From positions 65,139,001-65,203,000 of the forward strand of contig JARDYH010000002.1 in assembly GCA_029215795.1 (NCBI GenBank): a stretch of 64,000 nt of DNA, in the 5' to 3' direction. Positions 1-11,339 of this stretch are shown here, in pieces. Below the pieces are notes generated by a model. The model was not told the origin of the DNA. It saw only the letters and a list, made by a program, of their open reading frames with translations, and searched no databases. Both the position numbers and the translations under genes were made by a program. Position 1 is the stretch's first letter. Each line of letters opens with the position of its first letter. This DNA comes from Anniella stebbinsi. Its lineage: Eukaryota; Chordata; Lepidosauria; Squamata; Anniellidae.

Positions 1-280
1 TTGAAACAACTGTTACCATTCCCAATTACCATTGGGAAAGACCTGAACCACAGTACCATTTCATTCATGTGCTTGTTCTCCACAGATACAATATTTAGTC
101 ACAGACTATTACCTGCTTAGGGTCAGTGATGCCTATGAATCTCAAAATTAGGTTGAATCTGTAATGTTCGTAATACTCGTACATGTACCAAGCTTGGATG
201 GCTATCCAATGAACTTCATTATTTATTTTGAGATTGATTCCAAGTACCTGCATGGTCGGCATGACCGTTGTCTCAGTCCT
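1..280. other. unique DNA, no feature seen
   Basis: No open frame with a recognisable domain, no RNA gene and no repeat could be supported here. Confidence 0.5.
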
Positions 281-384
281 TTCAGCCAGGCAGCACTTCC
301 TTGAATGCCCATGTGACACATTCTCATGTCATCATATGCGCATTCCAGGAAGCCACTCTTCAAGGATTGCCTTTCAGCCAGGTG

Positions 385-407
385 TATCACATGGGATTCC
401 CATGTGA
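385..407. repeat. short inverted repeat
   Basis: Ten-base arms ATCACATGGG and CCCATGTGAT flank a three-base ATT centre. It lies just outside the repeat copy at 465-800 and may belong to a larger element there, because text around 290-360 and 900-1000 (cattcc-aggaag blocks, 'cagc-tgaaatg') also recurs in inverted form. Confidence 0.5.
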
Positions 408-464
408 TGCACCTTAGTGTGGTCATCTGACCATTTCAGGAAGTGTCTGTGGGCTGAAATGTGG

Positions 465-800
465 AGTGTCATCACACAGGGGAAATCGAGTTTGCTTACC
501 ATTGCTTCTTCACCTGCACATTTGTCCTCATTATTTCCTCTTTTGAAAGAGGAAGTAAACAACCTGCATGAGTTCCATTCAGTGAGCTGTTTTGATCGTG
601 CTGCTTCTCCTGCACACAGCAGGAGATAGCGGCAACTTTCATCTTTAAAATAAGTCGGATTTACTGGGGTGTTTTTTTGTGTGTGTGGCATGAAGAAGAC
701 TAGAAGGGGTGGAAGGCACATGGGAGGCAGACGACAATGGGAGAGGGACCAGTGAAAATCCGTGAGAGCTCAGTAATCAGTGTGCAATAAAACACTCGTC
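465..800 (+). mobile_element. dispersed MITE-like repeat, copy A
   Basis: This block matches 50996-51350 closely and 53050-53408 more distantly over its length. Shared landmarks are 'tcatcacacagggg' at the left, 'tcctgcacacagcagg' in the middle (itself a small inverted repeat), 'aagtcggattta' and 'caataaaac' at the right. The outer ends are weakly inverted (TCATCACAC at the left; the reverse complement of the right end reads CATCAGACGAG). No coding potential is seen. It is probably a non-autonomous DNA element; the superfamily is not resolved. Confidence 0.6.
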
Positions 801-999
801 TGATGGAGCTTGTGATCTGTGAAGACAACTGTGCTGCTGCAAGTATGAATAAAGCTTTTCTAAAGCTCTTATTAAAGCGTTTTTCAGAGAGTGCATAGAG
901 TGTTTTCAGCCTGGAAGGCACTTCCTGGAATGGCTGTACCAGAGTGCATTGCATGGTGTGGTCACATCTGAATTCCAGGAAGAGCCTCCCAGCTGAAAT

Positions 1000-2795
1000 G
1001 CTATCTATGAAAATAGCTGTGCTTACTATGAGTGTACACACATGGTGTTTTAAGGAATAGGAGGAATAGGAGGGAGCAATGCAGCCAGGGCAGCTGATTA
1101 TTGGACAAGTAGGAGATCTGTGCTTCAGTAGCAGCCCATATATGCAAAACAAGATCTCAGAATAGTGGGGAAGTTTCATCTGAGATCGAACAGAGGAATT
1201 CGGAAACTTATGAGGATATTACGATTTCTGTTGTGGTAAGTTTGCTCATCACTACATAGGATTGAGAGAATATGGGTGCCACAATCATATCAGGTTTATG
1301 CACCTCATGGAAATATCTGATAGGTTACTGTAAGTAGACAAATGAATATGATAGCTAGATCATTGATCAGATGCAGCATGGCAATCCTTGGTCTTTCCCA
1401 GACATACATGCAAAGTGTGTGTCCCTCTAACCCAATTAGGCAACTGTCTATGTACCCAGTATACCCTGTGGTAGCTGTGCAATGGTGCTGCATTGTTTAT
1501 ATGAGGCAGCTTCCAACTTGCAGCCACCATGAGCTTTTCCCCTGAAACTGGTGCTTTAAAAGTTGCTATCTTACTGCAGCTTTTTCTTTGACTCCGAGGT
1601 CACCGCCTTCTTTCCTCTGGTGGTGACCTCACTTCATGTTCAACTTGGGGGTGTTCCTGGGGGCAGATCGAGACCCAGGGTAGGTCACTGGAAGTGCAAG
1701 AAGGCAGGGCAGGGGATGGGTTCAATGAGCCAAATGGCTGCCAGCATTGTGGCTTTTTCAACCAAAAAGCCCGTGCTCTCTCATGCCATCGGAATTTGCC
1801 ATTCCCAGCCCGCCACTGCGATGCCGCAGTGTTTTGAGAGAACGAGGGGCCAAAATGGCATCATTTATACACCCACTAGGTCATTTAGTTGCCATAACTG
1901 CTTCCATCAGTTCTATCAGGGATTGGGGGACCCTCCAGAGAAAATTCACAGCGGTGGGATTGCAGGAGGGAGGTGAGGAGAAAGCCCCATTGCATGAGTG
2001 CACTTCCACTCACTTGACATTAGATTCCACCTATTAAAATGCATTGCAAAGTGATATCTATAAACTATAGGCAAAAGGGCCACTAGTAAACATAATGAAT
2101 GAAAAGAAAAATGTGTTTCAATGCTTGTTTACCAGAAGAAATAGTGGGAGAAATAATTATAATTCATAATTTCAGTTTCAGATTTGAGAGGATGCTGGTC
2201 TACCACCCATTTCATTCACTTCCTCATTAACAAATTGTTGACCTCCAACAAAGACTAAAATAAGGGAAGGAAACTGTCAGCCATTCAGCAGAAAATGAAA
2301 TTGGTGCGGGAGGGAGGGACATCTTTGCTAAGGAAGGAAACTAAATGAAGAAAGCTGAAGTGTGCCTTTAAATCATATGGAAACTTAAGATAATATAGAC
2401 TGTTAAAACTTTTAACATCTAATGAACTGAAACTGGACTAAATAAAACTCATGTTAAGAAAAATAGGAACCCTCAATTCTCAGCATAATTACAAACCAAC
2501 CTGCCAACCTCTTTGATAACATGCAGCATGAAAAAGTAATAGCTAGAGAAGTAAATCTACTGTAATAAAATCCCTTTATATCTTAAAATGAAATAGAATC
2601 CCTGAAGCCGATAAAACACCTCACTGCTTTCAAATATACACAAACGCCCACAAAATGAAATTATCGTACAATGAAATATGGAAAATAAAACCTGATGGTT
2701 TCTGTTTATGTAGTAGAGAAAAACACTGAACATTCCATTTCTCACTGAGAATATAATATATACATGAAACATCTTTGGGTTGATATGTTTACATG
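1000..2795. other. unique DNA, no gene recognised
   Basis: AT-rich except for about 1590-1990, which is richer in G and C. Short open frames there carry no recognisable domain. No repeat shared with other parts of the window was identified. Confidence 0.4.
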
Positions 2796-2804
2796 TTGTT
2801 TGGG

Positions 2805-2945
2805 GCCTTATTTATTTATTGTGTTTCTATACTGCCCAATAGCCAAAGCTGTCTGGACGGTTTGCAAAAATTAAAACCGTGAAGACAATTCAAAGTATAA
2901 AACTAACAGAAGTATAAAAACACAGAATAGAAGTTTAATATAAAA
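2805..2945 (-). mobile_element. L2-type LINE or related SINE 3' tail
   Basis: Reading the minus strand, this ends with an 'agctttggctat(t)gggcagtatagaaa' block followed by an AATA-rich tail. The same block ends the plus-strand L2 copies at 24786-25898 and 36865-37033. Only the untranslated 3' end is present, so it is a strongly 5'-truncated copy or a SINE that borrowed an L2 tail. Confidence 0.6.
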
Positions 2946-3011
2946 GGCATTTCTATACTCTGGTACAGAAATACAGACCTACCCAGAAATATAGACCTAC
3001 CTTTGTCCTGA

Positions 3012-3135
3012 ACAGGATCTACACTACTGCTTTATAAAAGTATTGAAGTGCACTGACAACTGTCGGGGCCTATAACACATTCCATATACCGTTTTCAAAA
3101 CAATTTCATAGTGTTATATCCTGCTAATCAGTTCC
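3012..3135. mobile_element. MITE fragment of the ATCTACAC terminal-repeat group
   Basis: Begins 'ggatctacactactgctttat' and shares its body ('cactgacaactgt-ggggcc', 'cattccatata', 'gttatatcctgct') with 28952-29082 and the left part of 47198-48051. The right terminal repeat present at 29082 is missing here, so the copy is truncated. Confidence 0.6.
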
Positions 3136-3494
3136 ACTCCACAAAACATGTATGAGCTGACACTGGATCAGGACCACTGCACACAAAAGGGTATTGTGCA
3201 TGCAATTATCAATGCTGAATCTCTAAATGTAGTAGGTCATGCAGACAGCTCCCAACTCTGGACTGGATACATGTACACAACAATTTCTGGCCATGTTTTA
3301 TTTTGGGGAATAGGAGACTGAATCTAGCCTGCCTCATTTTATGTTGTGAAGAAGAGATTTAGGCTGTCCATCACTCCCAAACAGATTATCACTCTGTAAA
3401 AGTTGGCAGTGCAAACTATCTGTTGAGCTGGTGCTCAGATATTTGCATACTGCATATTGTGGCATGCATGTATCTCTGGTTTAGAGCCTATATT

Positions 3495-4039
3495 GGCTGC
3501 ATTTGGACAACACATTAAGCAACGGAGGGTGGGGGAAAGCAATCATCAGTTGTGTTGCTTATTGTGTTGTGTGGAGGGTAACACGCTGCTCACAAACTAC
3601 TGACGGTATGCTATTCCGCCCAAATAAGCAACTGAGAGAAACAACTGGCTTGCAAGTTGTTTAGCTCGAAGCCAGTTGTTTAAAGTGCTGTGTGGAGGGG
3701 TGAGTGGGTTAATGCGTGTGGTGAGTGGGTTAAAACACAAGCCCATAGAGGCAGGTGGCAAGAGTGACCAAAGCAGCGGCTGCCACTCTGCTACAACTGG
3801 TGCAACTTGCAGAGGCTGCTGGGATAGAACTGGGAGGACTGAGGGAGGAGGGAGGGAGGGAGAGGAGAGGGGCGGGGCTGTGTCAGTCAAATGCTGGGTT
3901 GACTATTAGTCCACTCAATGCCAGCCCCAACCACCCACAGTTGTGTAGGAATATGTTGTGCGGGGAGTACCCACAAAATAACCAACTGTGTGTTAGCTAC
4001 TCAACCCACCATTGACTAATGTGTTGTCCGAATGCAGCC
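3495..4039. mobile_element. Harbinger-type deletion derivative (545 bp)
   Basis: Terminal inverted repeats GGCTGCATTTGGACAACAC and, as reverse complement of the right end, GGCTGCATTCGGACAACAC match the GGCTCAATTCGGACAACAC ends of the larger elements at 32243 and 39599. The insertion is flanked by a 3-bp ATT on both sides (3492-3494 and 4040-4042). Three-base duplications are typical of the PIF/Harbinger superfamily. The interior holds G-rich sequence (near 3830-3880) and AACTGRTTGTT-like subterminal motifs, and no domain-bearing frame. It is more diverged than the other copies. Confidence 0.75.
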
Positions 4040-4042
4040 ATT

Positions 4043-5345
4043 TTGTCCTGCTGCTGTGCCTTCACCTTAATCTACTTCTTCTTGGTAAACTAAATCCAGA
4101 TGATACATCAGCATCTAATAAGAGCCACCTCAGAAGCCTGAGTATATCATTAGCATGGTGAGTACTAGGAGCAAAGTAGCATGAGAGTTCAAAGGTAAGT
4201 AACCAGAACCTACAAAACTGTTCAGAGTTCAGTTCCAATAACAGTTCTATTCTATGCATGCATGTTTACTCAATATTAATTTTCTTTGAGAGGAATTGGA
4301 TTTTACAAGTAATGGTGCATCAGACTGGTGCATCAGACTGCAGCCTAAGGATGCTTGTTTTCCCAGTTGCATGCATGAATTCAGCCAACTGTGCAAAAAA
4401 ATTGTACCATGACATACATGGTTCACCAATCAAACATGGTAAGGCTCGGGTCCAGTCCTACCATTTGGCACTTTAAATGGCAGATGCTGGGATGGGAGGA
4501 TGGGGAGCAGGAGGTGTTGTAGAATAGAGCTCTGGATGCTCTGCAGCCTGTGCTGTCCTAAGGTTGCTTGCTGCCCTCAAGTGTGGGGGATGACACTACC
4601 CCATCAGCAGTATTAAAGCAAGGTTCAACTGTTACTGTAGTTGGGTTCTGTATGTGCAATGGGAGAGAGCACCATTTTATCCATTACCTCAGGCAGCAAA
4701 ATGTATTTGGACAGCCATGGTAAGGCTGGGTACCTAGAACTATCAGAATGAATCAATAGCTATTGTTGTGGTCAGTTTTTACATTTTAGAAGTCCCAATA
4801 CAAAGCTGGCATTTGCTCACATTTGTTTACAAAAAGTATTACATCCTCAGTATCTATGGCTGTAGCGGGGCTGAAGATAGTCAGAGTTAGACACACAGAA
4901 GCTTGACAAGCATTTGGGAAATTGTTTTCTGTAATTGAAAACATGACTAGCAGTGGGTTTTGCAGCTTTTGTCCTATACGTTATATTATCACACCATTTT
5001 TGAAGTGTCGACTCTCATCAGAAAGAGTGTGGACTATAACAAGATGTTCTAAAAAAGGCCATCCTGAAGGGTAAACAGCTACAATATTTTACTTCTACTT
5101 CCATCAGGACTCATTTGGTGCTGATCATGTGATGATTCATGAATCAGTATGTATCTTATGAATGAGAACTATGTGTGACAGAAATGTCACCATGTTCAAA
5201 TAGTCCAAGTTTTATTACAGTTGAAAAAGAAAAACATTTTCCCTTGAACTGTGATATGTCAAAACACAAGACCACCCACTGTGTTTCTGACAGCTTAAAT
5301 CCAATGGGACAAATCAAAATGCAATATTCATTTGTCAAGGAATTC
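4043..5345. other. unique DNA, no gene recognised
   Basis: Ordinary AT-rich sequence. A small direct repeat of 'tggtgcatcagactg' occurs at about 4313-4340. No other structure was supported. Confidence 0.4.
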
Positions 5346-5350
5346 TATTT

Positions 5351-5472
5351 AAAAAAGAAGCAGCATGGTGCCATACGAACCTGCATTTCGGGCACAGCAT
5401 GATATTCATAAATAATGAATATTATGCTGCGCTTCAAATGCAGGTTCTGATGTGGCATGCTGTTTCTCTTTT
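5351..5472. repeat. long imperfect hairpin, about 59-bp arms
   Basis: The left half and the reverse complement of the right half align almost end to end: AAAARAGAARCAGCATG, then GAACCTGCATTT, then CAGCAT, then ATATTCAT, with about 85% identity judged by eye. The loop near 5408-5414 is only a few bases. It could be a MITE or, if transcribed, a precursor-like hairpin. No second copy was seen in this window. Confidence 0.7.
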
Positions 5473-5537
5473 AAGTACGCTAATCTGGAATAAACTTTTT
5501 AAAATATGATAATCTGGAATAGAGACACATCCTTTCT

Positions 5538-5600
5538 CTATATACATGGATTTATTTTTCTACTAAATAACTAATAGAAAAATAAATCCAGCTATATAGA
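5538..5600. repeat. short near-perfect hairpin
   Basis: The inner arms GGATTTATTTTTCTA and TAGAAAAATAAATCC are perfectly complementary, with an 11-base spacer. The pairing extends outward through CTATATA/TATATAG with a small mismatch. It lies only about 65 bases from the longer hairpin at 5351-5472. Confidence 0.75.
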
Positions 5601-6051
5601 CGGGATTAAAAGACCAAAAAGGAGTACATTGTGTTTGTATGAACATTTTATTACTATTTAAAGCTCATAAAATAGATCCAGAATCTGCCTTCCAATGACA
5701 GAAGAGTTCTGCTTGTGGAAGGAGAATCCCCCACCCCCTGTATCATGGCTCACCCCATTCAGCAGGGTCCCCTGACCCCCTGTGTAGCATTTTCAGAAGG
5801 CCAGAAGGGCTGCCATGGGGAGGATGAAGTGGGAAAGCCCACTTCAGCCAACCCAGGGACAAAATCTGGATCCAAACTCATCAAAATTCTCTTTTTCATT
5901 TAAGAGAAGAATCCAGCAACTTTGCAAACTTCCTATTTGGATACCATATTGAAGCTTAAGCCATGAAATGTTCAGTGCTCTTCAAGCTGTTGTGCTCTCT
6001 GTAAAGGAGAAAGTTTGTAACTTGGTGGTAATTTTGGAAATGCAACGAAAG

Positions 6052-6152
6052 CTTTAGGCTGCAATCCTATGCCCAGTTATCTGGGAATATGCACCTCACT
6101 GAACTCAGTTTGACTTATTCCTGAGTAGGCATTAATAAGATTGCACTGTTAA
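6052..6152. repeat. old interspersed repeat with inverted ends
   Basis: Starts 'ttaggctgcaatcctatgc' and ends 'aagattgcactgtt', so GCAATCCTAT-type sequence occurs inverted at both ends, with 'tattcctgagtaggcat' inside. Similar wording recurs near 23856-23892, 27905-27950, 28020-28050 and 54360-54470. It looks like an old, widely dispersed short repeat of reptile genomes; the class (SINE or MITE) is not certain. Confidence 0.5.
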
Positions 6153-6159
6153 TCGCAAG

Positions 6160-9040
6160 CATTGAAAACCCAATGCATTTTGGATTTTGCCAGTTTCAGG
6201 GTAAAGAACTTATCTACTTAGAGCGCTACATGATTCATCATGATTTCTGCATTTTTCCAACAAATAGGAAAAGCATTCATAAGTAATTTGTTCATATGCT
6301 ACTGTTTTTATCCCCCATTAATTTCCCCTCTATTTCTGAGACCATGATTCCTTCCTGATTGAAATAAATGTTTGTGGTTGCTGATATGTCACAAAAGTTG
6401 AGCGGGGAAAGTATAGTTGCGAAAAACAAACAAACATTAATTTCTATGAGAAAGTGGGATGCTATCAAAGAAAACAGAGATAAGCATATCAGAGAGACAG
6501 AAGAGAACACTCCATCATCAGAATATAAAGTGATAACTTGAAAAGAAATTATAGATCAGATGTCATAGACATTTGTTTGAACTGACTTATCTCACAGGAA
6601 AGATTTTATGCAATTTGAAGACCACACTCATTCTGACTCAAACATAATTACTTTGGGGTTATCTTAAAATGGTTTGATACAACCATGACCCAACAAATCT
6701 ATTTAAGATGAATAAACTCTCCTAAAAGTCTCTTGACTGCCAGATAAAAGCTGCCTAATGGCCATTGAATTCTCCAGATAGAGAAGAGCGCATTTATGTG
6801 AGCCTGATGGTTAAAATACAGCTCCTGAGTGTTTACAAAAATAGCTACAATTTACCTCTTAACTCTCCTTTCCTTCTCGTTGCTGCACTGGAGTCATGCC
6901 ATTGAGCCAACTATAAGTGGCCTGCAAACAACCCCAAGGCATTAAAGTCAGCCAATTAGGAGCAACCACATTCAGATTTCTTTTTACATTTCCATGCTCT
7001 TTTCCTTGTAATTTTGGCAAAAGAGATGCTGTGCAAACTGCAGCCTTTCACCATTAGAGAGAGAACTTTATTCAGTGGCCCATTAGCATAGGCCCTTGGT
7101 GTTGTGACTGCAGTATATATGCGGACAGGGTCTTGAATAAAAGAAATGTGATGATTTGAAGTTGGAGCTGATCTACACCAGCAATTTAGTGTGGAGGGAG
7201 AGCAGTTTGAGGTCCTTTGAGACACATGGCGTTGCTGTCAATCCACAGCCAACCAGCAGCTTCCTTCTTGAAAAGCTGCATTTTCTAAAATTCCTTTTAG
7301 CCCATATTTTTCACAGTGTGCCTTGTCACTCCACATTAAATGCTAGGCATGCCTCTGTGGCGTGCCTCTCCACCTACCCCCATTCATTCTTTTTCCTCAT
7401 TGACACTACTGTCGTCAGTTGGAGTAACTAGCCTGCCTTTGCAATTCAGAATCACTATATCACTATTCCTAGCCTCCACAATTGCACAGTTATAGATTCA
7501 CCAGGCAGAGAATCTATCCAGCATTTTTCATTCATAAAGCCTCCAGTTTTATGAAGTAGTTGCTTTCCCAATCAGACTATCTACCCTACAGTTCCCATTC
7601 ACAGGAATGCAGCAGCAGGGGGGAGCCTAGACAGAGGCGGTAAACAAGCCTCTCCCAATCGCTAGGCAGCATCTCCAGGCTTGATGATGTTCAGCTCTCC
7701 TCCCTAACTCCACCCACCCAACCCTGAAGTTTCAAGTCCTGTTTACTCTGGTTTTTTAGCTTTATGCGCAGCTGACAGAGCACAGTGATTTCAAAAAAAT
7801 CTGGATATAAACAGAAAGCGCTTCTAATTCCATCGCCATGTAGATTACTCTTAAGTCTTAGTTAGCTAAGAATTGGGATTCAGTCATGACAGGACTGTAA
7901 CAGGAGGAATCAGCTGCAGGTTTAGTAGATTTGGACTTAAAATAAGCATTACAAGCAGGGCTTAACTAAACCCCCATGAAACAGCTGGTTGTTCCAAATT
8001 AGGAGGATATATTTTGCTCCCCTCTAAAGAATGAAAGGTGTGATTTTGGAAGAGTTGGGACCCAAAACATTTTGGTGGGGTTTGCAGGAGGGGTAGTTAC
8101 TGTGGTGGAGGCTTCCTGTGTGGCTTCTGCTTACTCTTCCCCCCTCCCCCTCTCCTCCCACTTTTACTTAAATATTTCAGCAATTGAACCTGCTTTGGAA
8201 ATGGCTGGAGCAGCAACTCTCTCACCTTACATACATGCTTTCCTTTCCTTTGAAGTTAAGAAAAACATGACATCTCATGTGGATCAGCAGAAGCAGAACT
8301 CCTCTTTGCACCTTGTTTCTCCTCCTTAGAATCTGCCTGGAATGATGATACTGCAGGGAATTTAAAATGCAAAAAGTTTTCTTTTAAGGCAATGATCATA
8401 TTAAGCATGACAAATAGGCCTAGCTAAAAAGGCTGTTTTCTGAACCAAAATGTTCTTCGCCTAGTACTAGCAGCTTATCAGTTTAGCTTGACCTAAGAAA
8501 AGGGGAAATTGATGAGAAAGAGCTATGAGTTCATGTTCTGGACAGAGTAAAACCACAAAGAACAAGCTGGGAAATTTCTATAGGATTGTAAACAATATGT
8601 CTGCTAATATGTATGCAGGAGGGTGTTACCCTAAGTTGAGGAGGGTGTTGCCCCAAGTTAAGGAAGGGCCCTTGACCACCATAATAGAACACCTCATTAG
8701 AATTAATCAGCAGGATTTGAGGATTATGGTTTCCATTTATGAAAATTGGCTTATTACAAGGGTATAAAACAGAGCCTTGCCTCAGATGTCGTGTTCTCCC
8801 TGCATTCAAGATTTGTAGGGTCTCCTTCAAGGAAGACAGATCCTTCACCAGTAAGATCATCTCATTCTTTTTATATTTCTGTATTAAGGCTGGATGAACC
8901 GTGTGCATGTGTTATTTCCTTTAATAAAATTATTATTTCCTATTTAAAATATTCGTCCATAGGACTCAGGACATCCTTGCACTACAAGATAAACCACATC
9001 TCTCTGAACCCAGATATCAACAGGAAGTAAGGGCCTCACT
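6160..9040. other. unique DNA, no gene recognised
   Basis: No frame has a recognisable domain. An isolated 'gagctgatctacacca' at about 7166-7181 resembles the terminal motif of the ATCTACAC MITE group, but no partner end was located, so no element is called. A short tandem duplication occurs at about 8621-8662 ('ggagggtgtt-ccc-aagtt'). Confidence 0.4.
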
Positions 9041-9051
9041 ATAGTAAGCAG

Positions 9052-9667
9052 TAGGGCTGTGCACCACCTTGGGCTGAACACCCAAATATGAGGTGATACT
9101 GAATAGACGGTAGTACTGAGTGAGCCCCAAGGCTCCCCGAGGTGAAACAGATTAGATCCAAAGCACCTCAGGCTGATTCGTAGCAGTGGTGCACCACTTC
9201 CCCTGCCTGCCCATGCAGGAAAGCTGGCACGAGGCCAATCACATGGGAAAGCCAGTGCAAGGCCATTGGACTCCCCTCCCTCCCTACTCACACCCCCAAC
9301 CCTGGGGCTGCCACCCCCATTGCCCACAGGACTTCCATTTGCTGTCCATCCTTCTCCATTACAGCCAAGGTTTGAAAGTAAGATGGGGGCTTTGAAATTT
9401 TCATAGATCTACAGCGTCTGTAAAGGGCCATTTCCGTCGTTTGCGACCGGAGATCTACGAAAACGACAGAGCCTTCATCTTGCTTCTAAGTTGCAGCTCT
9501 GTTGGAACCCGCAAGGGCTGACCCACTTTGGGAGGCATGAACCTCACTTCAGATTTGGTTCCAAAGTGAGGCATCCCTGATCCAAAGCATTCTGAGTCAA
9601 ATCGAGGTGATTTTGGATGCTCCAAAATGGTCACCGAGGCGAATCAGGAGGGCTGTGTACATCCCTA
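9052..9667. mobile_element. hAT-type non-autonomous element (616 bp)
   Basis: Ends are TAGGGCTGTGCACC and, as reverse complement of the right end, TAGGGATGTACACAGCC. They are flanked by an 8-bp duplication GTAAGCAG / GTATGCAG with one mismatch (9044-9051 and 9668-9675). Eight-base duplications with TAGGG or CAGGG-type ends are typical of hAT transposons. The interior has repeated 'gaggtg', 'gatctac' and 'ccaaag' blocks and no transposase frame. Confidence 0.8.
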
Positions 9668-9722
9668 GTATGCAGGAAGTCTATTTAATTAGTTTTATTA
9701 TCCTTATTTTCTCCCTTATAGT

Positions 9723-10488
9723 TACTGTGCACTGCCTCAGGCCAAACCCCCAAAACCAAGGTGAGGCGGGCTGATTCGGCCGCCTTGCCTTGGTTCCAAG
9801 TCAGTTCTGGGTCGGCCCGAGGCACCTCGAAGCCGAAGCACACTGGCACCGAAGCTTCTGGGTGCCTTGGGCCAATTTGGAGCTGCGTTGGGTCCTCACC
9901 TCCCTCTCCCTGCTTACCTGCTGCCTCCTCGCTGGCGCCTGCCACATGGCCGGCCGCCCTCCTCGTCAGCGCTGCCAGCTGCCTCCCTCGCCAGTGCCGC
10001 CAGGCATCCTTTTCACAGCCCACAGCCACCGCATGGCTGGCACTGCCAGCTGTCCTCAATCCTGCCGCCCGCTGCATCACGGCGCTCCAATAAGAACCAG
10101 ACTGCGTTCCCTCAATAACTTGAAATCATGGCCTGGTTCTCATTGGAGTGTCGCGTTTCCTGGTGATGCAACAGGTGACAGGAATGAGGGTGGCTGGCAG
10201 TGTTGGCCATGCAGCCGCAAGTGCAAAAAGCAGCCAGCAGGGAGGGCAGCCAGCGATGCAGGTAAGCAGTGAGAGGTAGGTGAGTCCAATGGACTCACCG
10301 CCGGCCTTGCTATCAGCCGGCACCCACGGACCTGCAAGGCCGAGTCACCCCAGGGAGCCTGAATCTCACCTCGGCCTCAGCACCAAGATTTGGTGGGCAA
10401 CCCCAAAACACCCTGAGTCAAATCGGAGCTGTTTCGGGGGCTCCAAAACGGTCCTCGAGGCAAATCGAGGCAAATCAGCATAGCCCTA
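9723..10488. mobile_element. hAT-type non-autonomous element, GC-rich (766 bp)
   Basis: The right 80 bases ('ctgagtcaaatcg-ag', 'ctccaaaa-ggtc', 'gaggcaaatcag', 'agcccta') match the right end of the preceding element, so both belong to one family. The left end reads TACTGTGCACTGCC, apparently having lost a few bases of TAGGGCTGTGCA. Flanks CTTATAGT (9715-9722) and CTTACAAT (10489-10496) fit an aged 8-bp duplication. The open frames inside reflect GC-rich composition and have no recognisable domain. Confidence 0.7.
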
Positions 10489-10496
10489 CTTACAAT

Positions 10497-11324
10497 ATTA
10501 GTAATGTAAATATTGTTTTAAAAAGTGCCTATTTGGTATGCCTCGTAAGGTATCAGCAGCCCGAAGAGTGGCTGCATCATATTTTCTTTGGGAAGCGGGT
10601 AGGACTACAAAAGTACATTGTCTGCCTTCACACTAAGCTGCTCCCACTCTGACACTCTGCTTGTGTTTCAGCGATTTGGGAGTATCATGTAACCAGGGAT
10701 GAAGTTTTTGCCCCAATTCCAAGTAGCATTCACACATCCCACTGAGTACTCCTTTCCTTCAACATATAATGCCCATAAGTTGCCAAATGGAAGCATTGCT
10801 TCATGACCAAATGGGGCAGGGGAGAAAATGTTGTTCTTGGTTTTGGTAGCAAGTGTTATAGTGGGTATGACACTTGCTGCTGCCACCAAGGTCATATTAA
10901 AGAAGTGTCTTGACACATTAGGCGGCACACACACATTCAGAACATCCTCTGTTTAAAAATGAAAAAGTTATCCCAAGAACCTTTGGTGCATCCTGCCACT
11001 CCTTGTACTTCCCCATGACAAACATTAGCAGAACTATTCAAGCTCTGAGAGTCATGTATGTCTACATCGTATTGATCATTTTATACATTTGGAATTGTTC
11101 GTTTTCCTCCCATTTTCATGCAGTTACAAATATTTATTCAAATATGTTGTAAAATATTCTGACCTTTTAATTTCACAGCTCAGCATTTGTGAAATGTTCT
11201 AAGTATGGGTATGATTCAGCCAATGTTAAGCATTTTAAAATACAATTTATTTCAGGGTGCGTGTGTGTATAACTCAATTTTCAATAAAAAGGACTCATTT
11301 TTAATACTTCATTTTGGCTGGATT
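10497..11324. other. unique DNA, no gene recognised
   Basis: AT-rich unique sequence up to the left target duplication of the L1 copy. Nothing further could be supported. Confidence 0.4.
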
Positions 11325-11339
11325 ATGACCTATATTTCC
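11325..11339. repeat. L1 target-site duplication, left copy
   Basis: ATGACCTATATTTCC here is repeated exactly at 12683-12697, bounding the L1 insertion. A perfect 15-bp duplication suggests a moderately recent insertion. Confidence 0.9.

Noticed and set aside
700..1179. 159-codon minus-strand frame as a host gene
   Set aside because: It overlaps the dispersed repeat at 465-800, has no recognisable domain and shows no exon features.
9685..10337. Several long alanine/proline-rich frames
   Set aside because: They lie within a GC-rich hAT-type element, overlap on both strands and contain no domain.
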